From an uncultured Paraglaciecola sp. (lineage in GTDB: Bacteria; Pseudomonadota; Gammaproteobacteria; Enterobacterales; Alteromonadaceae), in the NCBI GenBank assembly GCA_947498355.1, contig CANMKA010000001.1, positions 186,001 through 250,000 of the forward strand: a stretch of 64,000 nt of DNA. The letters are read 5' to 3'. The first letter of the stretch is position 1, and the number at the start of each line of letters is the position of its first letter. The position numbers and the translations under genes are program-made. This document shows, piece after piece, positions 19,353 through 28,091 of this stretch. The notes under the pieces are model-generated. The model was not told where the DNA came from. It searched no databases and was given only the letters and a program-made list of their open reading frames with translations.

Positions 19353-19376
19353 GCCTCAAAAAAGCCGAAAACCGGC
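19353..19376 (-). terminator. Terminator-like hairpin in the GST/rrtA divergent gap
   Basis: GCCG and CGGC arms around an AAAAC loop are followed on the minus strand by TTTTTT. On the plus strand only TTTT follows. It sits between divergent genes, where no annotated transcript should end, so it may belong to a short unannotated RNA or be a chance stem. Confidence 0.35.
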
Positions 19377-19484
19377 CTTTTACAATTAATACGCTTACAT
19401 CAATTTAATAAGTCTTTTTGGGTTAACTTGTGGTTAAATGCTTGGCTTATAAGTTTGTAGTCATTTTATATACTGGGAGTGTGA

Positions 19485-20081
19485 ATGTCGCTTGGCCATA
19501 AAAACACCATGGGCCAAATAAGTATGCCCATGCTCGTCTCTGTACTGGCCGCACTGGGCTGGCTATATGAACCAACTAGTAGCGAATATTTTGCTTACAT
19601 TCAAACAGACATACACAAAGGGCAAATTTGGCGGATTATCACAGCCAACTTCTTGCATACCAACACTTCGCACCTTTTACTGAATTTGGCTGGCCTGTGG
19701 CTACTGTTTGCTCTTCATCGAAGTTATTACAGTACAAAGTGGCTTGGAGTATGCGCGTTTTTATGTGTTGGGGTAGGTATAGGCATATTTGTGTTCTCCC
19801 CTAAACTACATTGGTATGTGGGCTTATCTGGGGTATTGCACGGTTTATTCGTGATAGGCGCATTTTTTGATATTAGAAACGGCCTTAAATCTGGTTGGCT
19901 ATTGCTGGGTGGAATAGCCATAAAAATAGGTCACGAGAGCCTATACGGGGCAAGTGATGATATTGCTACGCTCATAAATGCTAAGGTTGCAACGGATGCG
20001 CATTTATATGGCACCTTGGCCGGAACTGTATTGATCGCATATTTAATCCTACGCGCAAAAACACCTTCTAAAACCAATTAA
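19485..20081 (+). CDS. rrtA: Rhombosortase (rhomboid-type protease for GlyGly-CTERM proteins)
   Basis: This 198-residue intramembrane serine protease has about six transmembrane helices. HTNTSHLLLNLAGLWLL is the rhomboid N-terminal signature, the catalytic Ser115 lies in GLSGVLHG and the catalytic His173 in DAHLYGTLAG. The small size and the GLSGVLHGLF pattern fit the rhombosortase branch, which cleaves GlyGly-CTERM tails of secreted proteins and hands them to the type II secretion route. The start is supported by GGGAG upstream. No complete protein in this window ends with a GlyGly-CTERM tail, so the substrates are elsewhere. Confidence 0.85.
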   Translation: MSLGHKNTMGQISMPMLVSVLAALGWLYEPTSSEYFAYIQTDIHKGQIWRIITANFLHTNTSHLLLNLAGLWLLFALHRSYYSTKWLGVCAFLCVGVGIGIFVFSPKLHWYVGLSGVLHGLFVIGAFFDIRNGLKSGWLLLGGIAIKIGHESLYGASDDIATLINAKVATDAHLYGTLAGTVLIAYLILRAKTPSKTN

Positions 20082-20129
20082 CACAGTTTAGGATGACCTC
20101 ACAAGTGTTAGCGCATAGCCTCATTAGCA

Positions 20130-22655
20130 CTACAAATGGGTTTCGAATAATTTTAATATACGCTTGTATTGGTCGAGCCAAGCACTTGGATGCACAAAGC
20201 CATGAGACTCCATAGGGTAAATTGCGACCTCAAAATTATCTTTTTCTAACTCAATTAAGCGCTGAGTCAACCTCACCACATCCAGAAAAAACACATTGCT
20301 GTCGACCATAGGCGCGCTGATTAATAGAGGCACTTGTAAACCTTGCGCAAAATAAATTGGAGAGCTTCGCTCATAAGCAATAGGATCAAGTTGTGGGGTA
20401 TTAAGAATATTTGATGTATAACCATGATTATAATATGCCCAGTCTGAGACAGGTCTCAACGCCGCACCCGCTGCAAATAAATCTGGTGCTTTAAACAATG
20501 CCATAAACGTAAGAAACCCGCCATACGAGCCACCGTAAGTCCCCACCCCTTTAGGGTCAATTCCTCTAGTCGATATTAAATAGTTTACGCCATCTGCAAT
20601 ATCATCGAGTTCGGGGCTGCCCATATTACGATATATCGCAGTGCGCCAGTCTCGGCCATACCCAGCAGAGCCTTGATAATCGATATCAAGTACAGTGTAC
20701 CCTTTTTGTACTAATAAATTATGGAACATGTATTCCCGAAAATATCCAGACCAACCGTAATGAGCATTCTGCAAGTATCCTGCCCCATGGTTAAACACAA
20801 CGGCCTTACCATTAGAATTTGCAGAGTCAGGTGCATATAAACGCGCAAATATTTGCCTGTCGTGGTGAGTGGAGTCAAATGCAACAATATCGGGTGATAA
20901 CCAGTTAATCCCCTCAAATACTGAGGTGGTGGTATCTGTCAATTTAATGGGTTTAGCACTATTTACGTGTTGATAATACAACTCGGGCGGTGCAGTTAGA
21001 CCAGAGTGCGTTAGTAATAATGATTGCTCATCTGGGCTGAGTACATACGCCGTTTTACCTTGCATATTGGTATGGGTTGAAATACCACCTGTCTCTAAAT
21101 CAACGCTATATACCTCGTAAATACCCGGATGTGATTGATTTGCAGTGAAATAAATGCGGCTGTCGTCTTGCACCAAGGTCAGATTGTTAACTTCGTAATG
21201 GCCTTGCGTCATAGCCATTGGCTGAGCATTTGACTGTGTAGATTTAAGATATAAATGTGCATAGCCACTTTCTTCGGACAAGAAATACAAAGTTTCCGTA
21301 TGATTTAGCCAACCAAAGCTATTAAACCGATAGTTAATCCACGCGTCGTCGTGAAGTCTGTGTTCAACATCTAAACGCGCGCTCTTCGGATCTATGCTGG
21401 TTAACCACCTGTCTTTATTATCCCAAGCCTCAAGCATAATTGCAGCCGTATCAAATTTAGGATGCCACTGGATCGCACTTTGTGACCAAGACCAATCATC
21501 GAGTAATACAATGTTTCTTGGTAAACGGTTGGGCTGATAAGATTGTTGGGTTAACTCAGCGTTTTCGCGCTTTTCATTTTGTAATACATCTTCTGTAAAA
21601 CCCGGAAGTGTCGCATACGACAGTTTTTGCTTGGTGTTATTCTCAATATCAACTAACCAAATGTAATGATTACGGCTAGGCTCGTCACCTACTCGCCGCC
21701 GAACAACAGACGTACTAACCCGCCCATCTTCAGTAATATAGTTGGGGATAACATCGCTATCGTTTTGCCATTCAATGCTGGCTTGTTCAACTAAAATCAG
21801 CCACTTTCCACTATAGGACACACTAACGTCGACCAGTTCATGATCATCAGGAAAATAAAAGGTGTGAGTATCTAAAGTTGGGTTTGCCCGCGTTAAACTC
21901 TGCTGATGCTCAAAACGAATGCGTCTTTGCTGACGATTAACTTGCAATGACTGGATTAATGCTTGCTGCTGCATAGATACGTAGTCACTCGGCGCTGGGG
22001 GTACGCTGGGTTGTGAGGCGAACTCCCAAGACACCAGTAAACTTATCTGCCTAGTTGATAAATCGATGCTAAATATTCCCTGTGATGCAAGATAACTTAG
22101 GCGGTTATTATTGAGGAACTTAATGTGACTAATCGGCCTTTTATTTTGAAATAACTGAACAACCTCACCCTTCTCATATAAAAATAAACTACCTTGATTG
22201 GCCCACGCAGCTCTGGTGCGTGTTTGATCCCAAACCTTATCTTGGTGCGCATACTTGTGCAGCTCAGCTAAAGGTACGTGAGTGCCGTTATTATTCGAAT
22301 TGAGGGGACGATGAATAGTCTGGCGCAACTGAGTACCCACACGTTTTTGCTGATATATCACCCCAAGACTATCCAAGGCCCAATGTGCTGACTCTGGCGA
22401 ACGTCCCATCCAATCAGGATCTGCCATTATGCGTTCTAAGGTTAACTCCGAACCTAAGGTATTAATTGGACGGGCTTGGTTTTGAACCTCAGGTGCATGT
22501 GTGACTGATAAATGGGTAACTGAGGAAGGAATGCCGTTTTGCGATAATGAACCATGCTCTGGGGGTACCTTGGGGCCAGTCATACTGCATGAAGTCAACA
22601 GGTAGCCCAAAATTGTGCCAACAATTAAGTGTCTATCTCGGCAAGTCTTTCCCAT
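20130..22655 (-). CDS. S9 family peptidase (DPP-IV/prolyl oligopeptidase type), lipoprotein
   Basis: The protein has 841 residues from the ATG at 22655; a TTG one codon upstream is unlikely because AGGA is spaced 8 nt from the ATG. The signal peptide has a lipobox LLTSC (Cys23). Residues about 90-560 are a seven-bladed beta-propeller of the DPPIV type. The C-terminal alpha/beta hydrolase has the GGSYGGF elbow (Ser710), a late Asp (APMVDSNV) and a His in MESHGF. It is likely an envelope dipeptidyl- or oligopeptidyl-peptidase for peptide scavenging. It is monocistronic, with a long AT-rich region upstream. Confidence 0.87.
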   Translation of the reverse strand: MGKTCRDRHLIVGTILGYLLTSCSMTGPKVPPEHGSLSQNGIPSSVTHLSVTHAPEVQNQARPINTLGSELTLERIMADPDWMGRSPESAHWALDSLGVIYQQKRVGTQLRQTIHRPLNSNNNGTHVPLAELHKYAHQDKVWDQTRTRAAWANQGSLFLYEKGEVVQLFQNKRPISHIKFLNNNRLSYLASQGIFSIDLSTRQISLLVSWEFASQPSVPPAPSDYVSMQQQALIQSLQVNRQQRRIRFEHQQSLTRANPTLDTHTFYFPDDHELVDVSVSYSGKWLILVEQASIEWQNDSDVIPNYITEDGRVSTSVVRRRVGDEPSRNHYIWLVDIENNTKQKLSYATLPGFTEDVLQNEKRENAELTQQSYQPNRLPRNIVLLDDWSWSQSAIQWHPKFDTAAIMLEAWDNKDRWLTSIDPKSARLDVEHRLHDDAWINYRFNSFGWLNHTETLYFLSEESGYAHLYLKSTQSNAQPMAMTQGHYEVNNLTLVQDDSRIYFTANQSHPGIYEVYSVDLETGGISTHTNMQGKTAYVLSPDEQSLLLTHSGLTAPPELYYQHVNSAKPIKLTDTTTSVFEGINWLSPDIVAFDSTHHDRQIFARLYAPDSANSNGKAVVFNHGAGYLQNAHYGWSGYFREYMFHNLLVQKGYTVLDIDYQGSAGYGRDWRTAIYRNMGSPELDDIADGVNYLISTRGIDPKGVGTYGGSYGGFLTFMALFKAPDLFAAGAALRPVSDWAYYNHGYTSNILNTPQLDPIAYERSSPIYFAQGLQVPLLISAPMVDSNVFFLDVVRLTQRLIELEKDNFEVAIYPMESHGFVHPSAWLDQYKRILKLFETHL

Positions 22656-23280
22656 CAAAAATGTCCTATCGCGTATACATCTAGGTTTATCCTAAACCCA
22701 AACTTAATGGTTTTCTACAACTGGCTCCCGTCCTAGTCTTTATAGTGGATATAGCCAAAATCAACTGAAGAGCAAACTGTCAAAACAAAACGAAAGCATT
22801 GAACCCAATATAAGCTCCTAGGCAAGGTTCAAATTGACTATGGATTACTTAAACAGAAGTAGTGTACTTTTTAAACGTTAAAATGCCCATGATCAGAGCC
22901 AAGGTAACAATAAATTGCACGCCCAAAAAAAGGCAACAATAATGTTGCCAGCAAGAGAAGTTGGGAGAAAAATGTTAAAAACGTTAAAATTTTCACATTC
23001 GGTAAAACAAAATATATTTAGGTAATAAAATAATGGGACTTTTGCAAATTCATATTAGCAATAAAACCCTTTATAGTAGTGGTGTAACGGAATATTAAGG
23101 GATTTTGTTCAACTTAGGTAACCAATTATTTAATGTTTATTTAATGTGAAAATCGTTTACCTAAAAACAACAAAAAATAGCTTAAAAATGAGACAGATTT
23201 GGTGATAGTATCAAATCATCGGCTAGCCAAGCTGTTGGCTCGATAGACAATTAAGAACACTCCATCTGAGGAAGTAGAAC
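22656..23280. other. 625-bp AT-rich intergenic region with no protein gene seen
   Basis: This is a divergent gap between the S9 peptidase and CBM48 genes. It contains a terminator-like hairpin facing the minus strand (separate entry) and a 6-bp hairpin AGCCAA-GCTG-TTGGCT at about 23226-23240, just before the CBM48 start. AACGTTAAAAT occurs twice (about 22874 and 22980). It is long enough for two promoters and a small RNA. I cannot place -35/-10 boxes with confidence. Confidence 0.5.
22925..22949 (-). terminator. Orphan intrinsic terminator upstream of the S9 peptidase gene
   Basis: GGCAACA-ATAA-TGTTGCC (22932-22949) is a perfect 7-bp stem. On the minus strand it is followed by TTTTTTT. It lies about 270 nt upstream of the minus-strand peptidase gene and no annotated gene precedes it, so it may end a leader RNA (attenuation) or a small RNA. 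Confidence 0.5.
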
Positions 23281-23589
23281 ATGGCATTTAAAAAACAATA
23301 TTTAAAATCGAAAGCTGTTTGTAAAGTGACATTCAAGTTATCCAAAGAAGAGGCTAAAGCTGCTCAAGAAGTATGCTTAGTTGGAGACTTCAACGACTGG
23401 GACGAAACCAGCACTCCCATGAAGAAGCTTAAAAATGGTAGTTTTACTGCAACATTAAACCTACCAAAGGATTCTGAGCATCAATTTCGCTATTTACTAG
23501 ACAAGCAAGAATGGGAAAACGACTGGGAAGCCGATGCTTACGTGCCCTCACCTATCTCGTTAGAAGATAACTCTGTGGTTAGTGTATAA
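23281..23589 (+). CDS. Stand-alone CBM48/isoamylase-early-set domain protein
   Basis: This 102-residue protein consists of a single glycogen-binding-type domain (AMPK/isoamylase N-terminal early set). The signature VCLVGDFNDWDE is at about 32-43, followed by PMKKLKNGSFTATLNLP and FRYLLD. No catalytic domain is attached. Such proteins may bind glycogen or act as small scaffolds; the role in bacteria is unknown. A very good ribosome site (GAGGAAG) and a long AT-rich leader suggest high expression (inference). A hairpin AAGGCG/CGCCTT at 23615-23645 follows, without a T-tract. Confidence 0.82.
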   Translation: MAFKKQYLKSKAVCKVTFKLSKEEAKAAQEVCLVGDFNDWDETSTPMKKLKNGSFTATLNLPKDSEHQFRYLLDKQEWENDWEADAYVPSPISLEDNSVVSV

Positions 23590-23843
23590 CAGTTAAGGCT
23601 GGCCATTTGCCAACAAGGCGTCAAACCCAAACAAGGTTGCGCCTTAGTTGAAAATAAGGTTTTAAAAGTCAATATCAGCGGCAGGTATACTGAAGCGCAA
23701 CTGTTTGCTTCCGATGTTCTTTGTAAGCGAAGTTAACTAGAAACTAATTATCAGCCCCAAAAAGCCTTGATACAATAAACAAGGGGACACAGGCTAAGCA
23801 AGTCAATTATAATCTCGCTTTTATCAGCCAGTGAACTCTAATT

Positions 23844-24641
23844 ATGCCAGCACTTCATTATCAACTGCATCTTTGCGATGAGCCCCAAAGCCACGAAAAT
23901 CCAAATACTCCGCCAACTTGGATTGTTTTAATTCATGGGCTATTCGGCAGTTTAGATAATTTATCAGGCCTCAGACGGGCGTTTAGTCAGTCATTCAATA
24001 TACTCGCAGTAGACCTGCCCGACCATGGGCAATCTAGTCATACTCAAAAATTTAGCTTTGAGCAATACGCCCAACTCATTACAGAGCTAATGGATGGCCT
24101 TCAGATAAAACAAGCTATGTTCGTTGGTCATTCTTTAGGTGGAAAGGTTGCCATGCAAATTGCCTTAGATCATTCAAAATTGGTATCGCGACTTGTAGTC
24201 ATAGACATAGCCCCAGTCACGTATGCACCTAGACATGCTAAGGTCATTCAAGGGTTAACTTCAGTTGCTCTCGATACACTGTCCTCACGAGCCGAAGCAG
24301 ACACAACCTTACAAGACTTTATTCCTGAAGCATCAACACGCCAATTCTTATTAAAAAGCCTTTATCAACAGGATAGTAAGTGGAAGTGGCGTTTTAATTT
24401 ACCTATTTTAGCCAGAGATTATTCGATACTATCTCAGGGGCTAAACTCACCCAACTGTTTTACAGGGCCAGTTTTATTTATCAAAGGTCAACTGTCTGAT
24501 TATTTAAAACTCGAATATCGCCCACAAATATTGGCGTTGTTTCCAAATAGTCAGTCTAAAGTAGTCAATAAAACCGGGCATTGGCTGCATGCCGAGCAGC
24601 CCAAGGTTTGTGCAGACTTGATAATGCAGTTCGCGCTCTAA
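23844..24641 (+). CDS. ybfF: YbfF-like alpha/beta-hydrolase esterase
   Basis: This 265-residue hydrolase has HGLFGSLDNL (oxyanion loop, about 31-40), the nucleophile elbow GHSLGGK (Ser97), DIAP, and a C-terminal His in TGHWLHAEQP. YbfF proteins hydrolyse short acyl esters including acyl-CoA in vitro; the physiological substrate is uncertain. It lies upstream of the DUF2788, fldA and fur genes, as ybfF lies near fldA and fur in enterobacteria, which supports the assignment. Confidence 0.85.
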   Translation: MPALHYQLHLCDEPQSHENPNTPPTWIVLIHGLFGSLDNLSGLRRAFSQSFNILAVDLPDHGQSSHTQKFSFEQYAQLITELMDGLQIKQAMFVGHSLGGKVAMQIALDHSKLVSRLVVIDIAPVTYAPRHAKVIQGLTSVALDTLSSRAEADTTLQDFIPEASTRQFLLKSLYQQDSKWKWRFNLPILARDYSILSQGLNSPNCFTGPVLFIKGQLSDYLKLEYRPQILALFPNSQSKVVNKTGHWLHAEQPKVCADLIMQFAL

Positions 24642-24768
24642 TCTTATAAAAAATAAACTACGTACAGTTGCAGACAAAAGCACAATTAATTTGTGCCCTA
24701 ATGCCTGCTTTTACGTAGCAAACTATGCTAATATCCGCGGGTTTATTTAAGGGGCAAATAACCTTTTT

Positions 24769-24978
24769 ATGTTAAAAGACAATTATGAGTTGATTGAGGC
24801 AGTAGGCTTAAATTTAAGTTTAGCTGGTTTGTTCATTTTAATGACGTATGCCGTGCATGATGTATTAAAAAAGAATGATGTACCCTTAGCAGGAAAAATC
24901 GTGGTTTACTTTGTGTTATTTTTAGGCACGGCAGGGTTTCTGGTTAAAGGCTTAATTCAGTTCTTAGTGACACGATAA
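24769..24978 (+). CDS. DUF2788 small membrane protein
   Basis: This 69-residue protein has two transmembrane helices (about 15-33 and 43-65) joined by a short polar loop HDVLKKNDVPLAGK. The sequence fits DUF2788, a small gammaproteobacterial family of unknown function usually encoded beside flavodoxin and fur. The distance to fldA is 61 nt, so the two may be co-transcribed. Confidence 0.8.
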   Translation: MLKDNYELIEAVGLNLSLAGLFILMTYAVHDVLKKNDVPLAGKIVVYFVLFLGTAGFLVKGLIQFLVTR

Positions 24979-25039
24979 CATGCAAAATACATTAATTTAG
25001 TGGTTTTATTGTTTTAGAAAGTGTGAGGAAATAAAGTTT

Positions 25040-25564
25040 ATGGCGAGTGTGGGACTATTTTTCGGTAGCGACACAGGCAACACAGAGCATGTTGCTAAGA
25101 TGATCCAAAAAGAATTAGGCAAAAACCTAATTTCGGTTCACGACATTGCAAAAAGCAGCAAAGAGCAAATTGCTGAATTTGATTTGCTCTTGTTTGGCAT
25201 ACCTACTTGGTATTACGGCGAAGCCCAGTGCGACTGGGACGACTTTTTCCCTGAGCTTGAGTTAATTGATTTTGAAGATAAGTTGGTCGCCATTTTTGGT
25301 TGTGGCGATCAAGAAGACTACGCTGAGTATTTTCTTGATGCCATGGGCATGGTCAGAGATATTGTTGAAGCTAAAGGTGCCATTCTAGTAGGACAATGGT
25401 CCACTGAAGGCTATGACTTTGAAGCATCAAAAGGCATGGCAGATGAAAATCACTTTGTCGGCCTAGGCATAGATGAAGACCGTCAGCCAGAGCTGACCGA
25501 AGAGCGTGTCAAAGCTTGGTGTAAGCAGATACACGAAGAGCTTTGCCTAGGGGAACTAGCATAA
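25040..25564 (+). CDS. fldA: Flavodoxin A
   Basis: This 174-residue long-chain flavodoxin has the FMN phosphate loop FGSDTGNTEHVAK at about 8-20, the flavin-stacking Trp and Tyr (PTWYYGEAQCDWDDF and GCGDQEDYAEYF) and the inserted loop typical of FldA. It is a low-potential electron carrier for pyruvate-flavodoxin, MetH or IspG/H-type reactions. Its position just upstream of fur is conserved. Confidence 0.95.
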   Translation: MASVGLFFGSDTGNTEHVAKMIQKELGKNLISVHDIAKSSKEQIAEFDLLLFGIPTWYYGEAQCDWDDFFPELELIDFEDKLVAIFGCGDQEDYAEYFLDAMGMVRDIVEAKGAILVGQWSTEGYDFEASKGMADENHFVGLGIDEDRQPELTEERVKAWCKQIHEELCLGELA

Positions 25565-25648
25565 GCGTTGCAGTAGTGCTTTATAGGAAAATCAGCGTTA
25601 ACCCTGGGTTAAGTTGTTTTATTTCCTTTAAAAAGTCACTAACTGCCC

Positions 25649-25654
25649 TATAAT
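25649..25654 (+). promoter_or_regulatory. Candidate -10 element of the fur promoter
   Basis: A perfect TATAAT lies 30 nt before the fur start. The best -35 at 17-nt spacing is poor (CTTTAA). The -10 overlaps ATAATCATTTC, which resembles one half of a Fur box, so autoregulation is possible but unproved. Confidence 0.4.
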
Positions 25655-25683
25655 CATTTCATCCACATTTTATAAGAAAAACA

Positions 25684-26103
25684 ATGGACCAAAACAAAGA
25701 GTTAAAAAAAGCAGGATTAAAGGTTACCTTACCTCGCCTTAAAATTTTAGAAATCCTCCAACTTCCGCAAAATCAGCACATTAGCGCTGAAGATGTGTAC
25801 AAAATATTGCTCGAGCAAGATGAAGATATTGGTTTGGCTACTGTTTATCGGGTTTTAAATCAATTCGATGATGCTGGCATACTGAATCGCCACCATTTTG
25901 AAGGTGGGAAGTCTGTGTTCGAGATAAGCCATAAAAAACACCATGACCATCTTGTTTGTTTGAAATGCGGCAAGGTGATTGAATTTGAAGATGAAGTCAT
26001 TGAACGCAAACAAGAAGAAATCGCCGAAAAATATAATATGACACTTACCCATCATAGTTTGTATCTTTACGGCACTTGTAAAGAAGAGTGTGACGAAGAC
26101 TAA
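25684..26103 (+). CDS. fur: Ferric uptake regulator Fur
   Basis: This 139-residue protein has a winged-helix DNA-binding N-terminal half (LKVTLPRLKILEILQ, then GLATVYRVLNQFDDAGI) and a metal-binding dimerisation half with HHDHLVCLKCGKVIEFED. The Zn-site Cys pairs are CLKC and CKEEC. With iron it represses siderophore and iron-uptake genes. The length is slightly under E. coli Fur (148), with a shorter tail. It is monocistronic or read through from fldA. A perfect 12-bp hairpin follows the stop. Confidence 0.96.
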   Translation: MDQNKELKKAGLKVTLPRLKILEILQLPQNQHISAEDVYKILLEQDEDIGLATVYRVLNQFDDAGILNRHHFEGGKSVFEISHKKHHDHLVCLKCGKVIEFEDEVIERKQEEIAEKYNMTLTHHSLYLYGTCKEECDED

Positions 26104-26107
26104 TCTT

Positions 26108-26137
26108 AGGGCGACTTGTATCTTAACAAGTCGCCCT
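26108..26137. terminator. Strong hairpin between fur and the convergent membrane-protein gene
   Basis: AGGGCGACTTGT (26108-26119) pairs perfectly with its complement (26126-26137) across a 6-nt loop. Neither side has a T-tract, so it may act as an RNA-stabilising end or a weak terminator for both convergent genes. Confidence 0.55.
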
Positions 26138-26177
26138 CCGCTAATCAGAAAAAACCATTAACAACCTTTCTTATTAT

Positions 26178-26702
26178 CTAACTCACTACATCTAAAAAAT
26201 CCGTATCTTCTATTTCAGACGTGATGGCGTCCTTAGAAATGTCTCCTTTAGAAGTCTCAACGATTAATGTCCATTCATTGGCCATAGACGCCGCCACAGC
26301 CGCTTGATTAATTGGGTCTCTTTCGGGTTTTAGTGAGCGTAGCCCTCCCCAGAACGCTCCCAAAAATAAACTAGGACTGATGAAACCAATAATCGTAAAA
26401 ATGGGATGACTAGAGAATATTGCAGGGCCAAAAAGTATTAGCGATATTGCCACCGCCATTCCTAAACCTAAACCGAATAGGGTATATTTAACATGTGCGG
26501 TTAACATATTTACTGCTACATCTTCACTCTCGCCCTCTAACTTTCTACTCGGTAAGCGTTCACCCGGCTGGATAATCGTCAATTGATTATTATTAAGCCT
26601 AAAACGTTGCCTTAGTTTGATTAACCCTTGTAGCAAGCGTGCCTTTGAAGCGTATGTAATGGCAATACGAGTATCGAAAGGGTTATTAATGGTTAGTGAC
26701 AT
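26178..26702 (-). CDS. Predicted two-helix membrane protein, unknown function
   Basis: The protein has 174 residues from the ATG at 26702, which is preceded by TTGGAG at 6-nt spacing. An in-frame TTG four codons earlier is part of that ribosome site and is unlikely. An N-terminal cytoplasmic stretch (about 1-70) is followed by two transmembrane helices (about 72-95 and 100-125) with a GAFWGGLRSLKPERDP loop and an acidic C-terminus. The paired helices with glycine-rich turns recall proteins annotated as magnesium transporters or general-stress membrane proteins, but I do not recognise the family. Confidence 0.65.
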   Translation of the reverse strand: MSLTINNPFDTRIAITYASKARLLQGLIKLRQRFRLNNNQLTIIQPGERLPSRKLEGESEDVAVNMLTAHVKYTLFGLGLGMAVAISLILFGPAIFSSHPIFTIIGFISPSLFLGAFWGGLRSLKPERDPINQAAVAASMANEWTLIVETSKGDISKDAITSEIEDTDFLDVVS

Positions 26703-26884
26703 CTGGTACTCCAAGTTTACATCAAGTTATTTGTCTAACTTAACCTAAAGCAAGGCTCACACCATATGGTAAAGCATTGATACATATATATTTATTAACG
26801 ATGCTGGTATATTTAATGTAGTTTATAGAAAAAAATACACACTCAGAATGCAAGCCTTACATGCTTGTAGACTGGCAGAACACC

Positions 26885-27346
26885 CTACTCCCAGTGATCA
26901 GATTTAATTTGATCACTCACTTTTGGCTCTACCCATTTGTCACCACGTTCACTTAACTCTTTCTTCCAAAATGGCGCTTGAGTTTTCAAGTAATCCATAA
27001 TAAACATATTCGCTAAGTAGGCAGCTTCTCTGTGCTGACTGGTAACACCCACAAATACAATTTGCTCAGCGGGAGTTAAGTGTCCAATACGATGGATGAG
27101 TGTAGCCCCCCCAATCGACCACTTAGTTCTAGCTTGCTCTACGATATTGCCCAAAACTTTGGCGGTCATTGCAGGATAGTGCTCTAAGTAAAGCCCATTT
27201 ATTGGTAGATCCTGAGCCATGTCTCTCACGAGGCCGGTAAAGGTTACAATCGCCCCATCTTGAGGATTATCAGTGCGCAGTAGCTGATACTCATGGGCTA
27301 AGCAAAAATCTGCACTTTGCACTAAGATCCGATTCATGCATTTCAT
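26885..27346 (-). CDS. moaE: MoaE, molybdopterin synthase large subunit
   Basis: This 153-residue catalytic subunit converts cyclic pyranopterin monophosphate to molybdopterin using MoaD-thiocarboxylate. Family landmarks include GAIVTFTGLVRD, LEHYPAM, IVFVGVTSQHREAA and the catalytic Lys region LKTQAPFWKKE. It is the last gene of the moa operon and starts 4 nt after the moaD stop. Confidence 0.95.
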   Translation of the reverse strand: MKCMNRILVQSADFCLAHEYQLLRTDNPQDGAIVTFTGLVRDMAQDLPINGLYLEHYPAMTAKVLGNIVEQARTKWSIGGATLIHRIGHLTPAEQIVFVGVTSQHREAAYLANMFIMDYLKTQAPFWKKELSERGDKWVEPKVSDQIKSDHWE

Positions 27347-27349
27347 TCA

Positions 27350-27607
27350 CTAGCCCCCTGTAACCGGGGGGAAAAAAGCCACTTCAGCGCCATCAAGAAT
27401 TGCCGCATCTTCTGCACTCATGTCTTGATTGACCGCGACCAAAACAGAGCCTTCCTCCAACCACTCATGCCAACCGGGCCTGAGCTGGAGGTAAGATCGC
27501 AGCGCTTTAACCGTATCCAACTGTTGCCCATCGACCTTGTACTCAAGAGTCATTGAGTCTTGTCCTAAACGCTCTCTCAATTGTCCAAAAAATAATACGT
27601 TTATCAT
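27350..27607 (-). CDS. moaD: MoaD, molybdopterin synthase sulfur-carrier subunit
   Basis: The protein has 85 residues from the ATG at 27607, which overlaps the moaC stop as ATGA; an upstream in-frame start would lie inside moaC. It is a ubiquitin-like fold starting [14 protein letters not shown] and ending PPVTGG. The terminal GlyGly is adenylated and thiocarboxylated before donating sulfur to MoaE's substrate. MoeB, which activates it, is not in the window. Confidence 0.93.
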   Translation of the reverse strand: MINVLFFGQLRERLGQDSMTLEYKVDGQQLDTVKALRSYLQLRPGWHEWLEEGSVLVAVNQDMSAEDAAILDGAEVAFFPPVTGG

Positions 27608-28089
27608 AATACTGACCAATCGCCACTTTTACCGCCGGTCTTAGACAACACCCGAATATCTTGAATAACCATATTTGGGTCAACTGCCTTACACATATCA
27701 AATAAGGTTAAGGCGCTTACACTAACCGCGGTTAGGGCCTCCATTTCGACGCCTGTTTTACCAGCCAGTTTGCACATGGCTTCAATACGAACTCGGCTGG
27801 CCTTTTCATCTATGCTGAAGTCAATTTGGACTTTCGTTAACATTAAAGGGTGACACAAAGGCACTAAGTCGCTGCAACGTTTTGCACCCTGAATGCCTGC
27901 AATTCTTGCTACCGACAATACATCGCCTTTGGCATGATTATGTTGTTGAAGCATATCTAAGGCTTTAGCAGACATGTATACATAACCTTCAGCAATCGCG
28001 ACTCGTTGGGTAGTCGTCTTTTCGGTAACATCCACCATATTGGCAGTGCCTTTGTCATTAATATGGCTAAATTGATCTGAGCTATCCAC
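27604..28089 (-). CDS. moaC: MoaC, cyclic pyranopterin monophosphate synthase
   Basis: This 161-residue protein starts with GTG, supported by GGGGA 5 nt upstream. Family landmarks are [14 protein letters not shown], the active-site block [10 protein letters not shown] and [23 protein letters not shown]. It rearranges the MoaA product 3',8-cH2GTP into cyclic pyranopterin monophosphate. Its stop overlaps the moaD start by 4 bp, implying coupled translation. Confidence 0.96.
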   Translation of the reverse strand: MDSSDQFSHINDKGTANMVDVTEKTTTQRVAIAEGYVYMSAKALDMLQQHNHAKGDVLSVARIAGIQGAKRCSDLVPLCHPLMLTKVQIDFSIDEKASRVRIEAMCKLAGKTGVEMEALTAVSVSALTLFDMCKAVDPNMVIQDIRVLSKTGGKSGDWSVL

Positions 28090-28091
28090 TT

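Noticed and set aside
25640..25665. Full Fur box at the fur promoter
   Set aside because: Only one half (ATAATCATTTC) resembles the consensus; the other half is absent.
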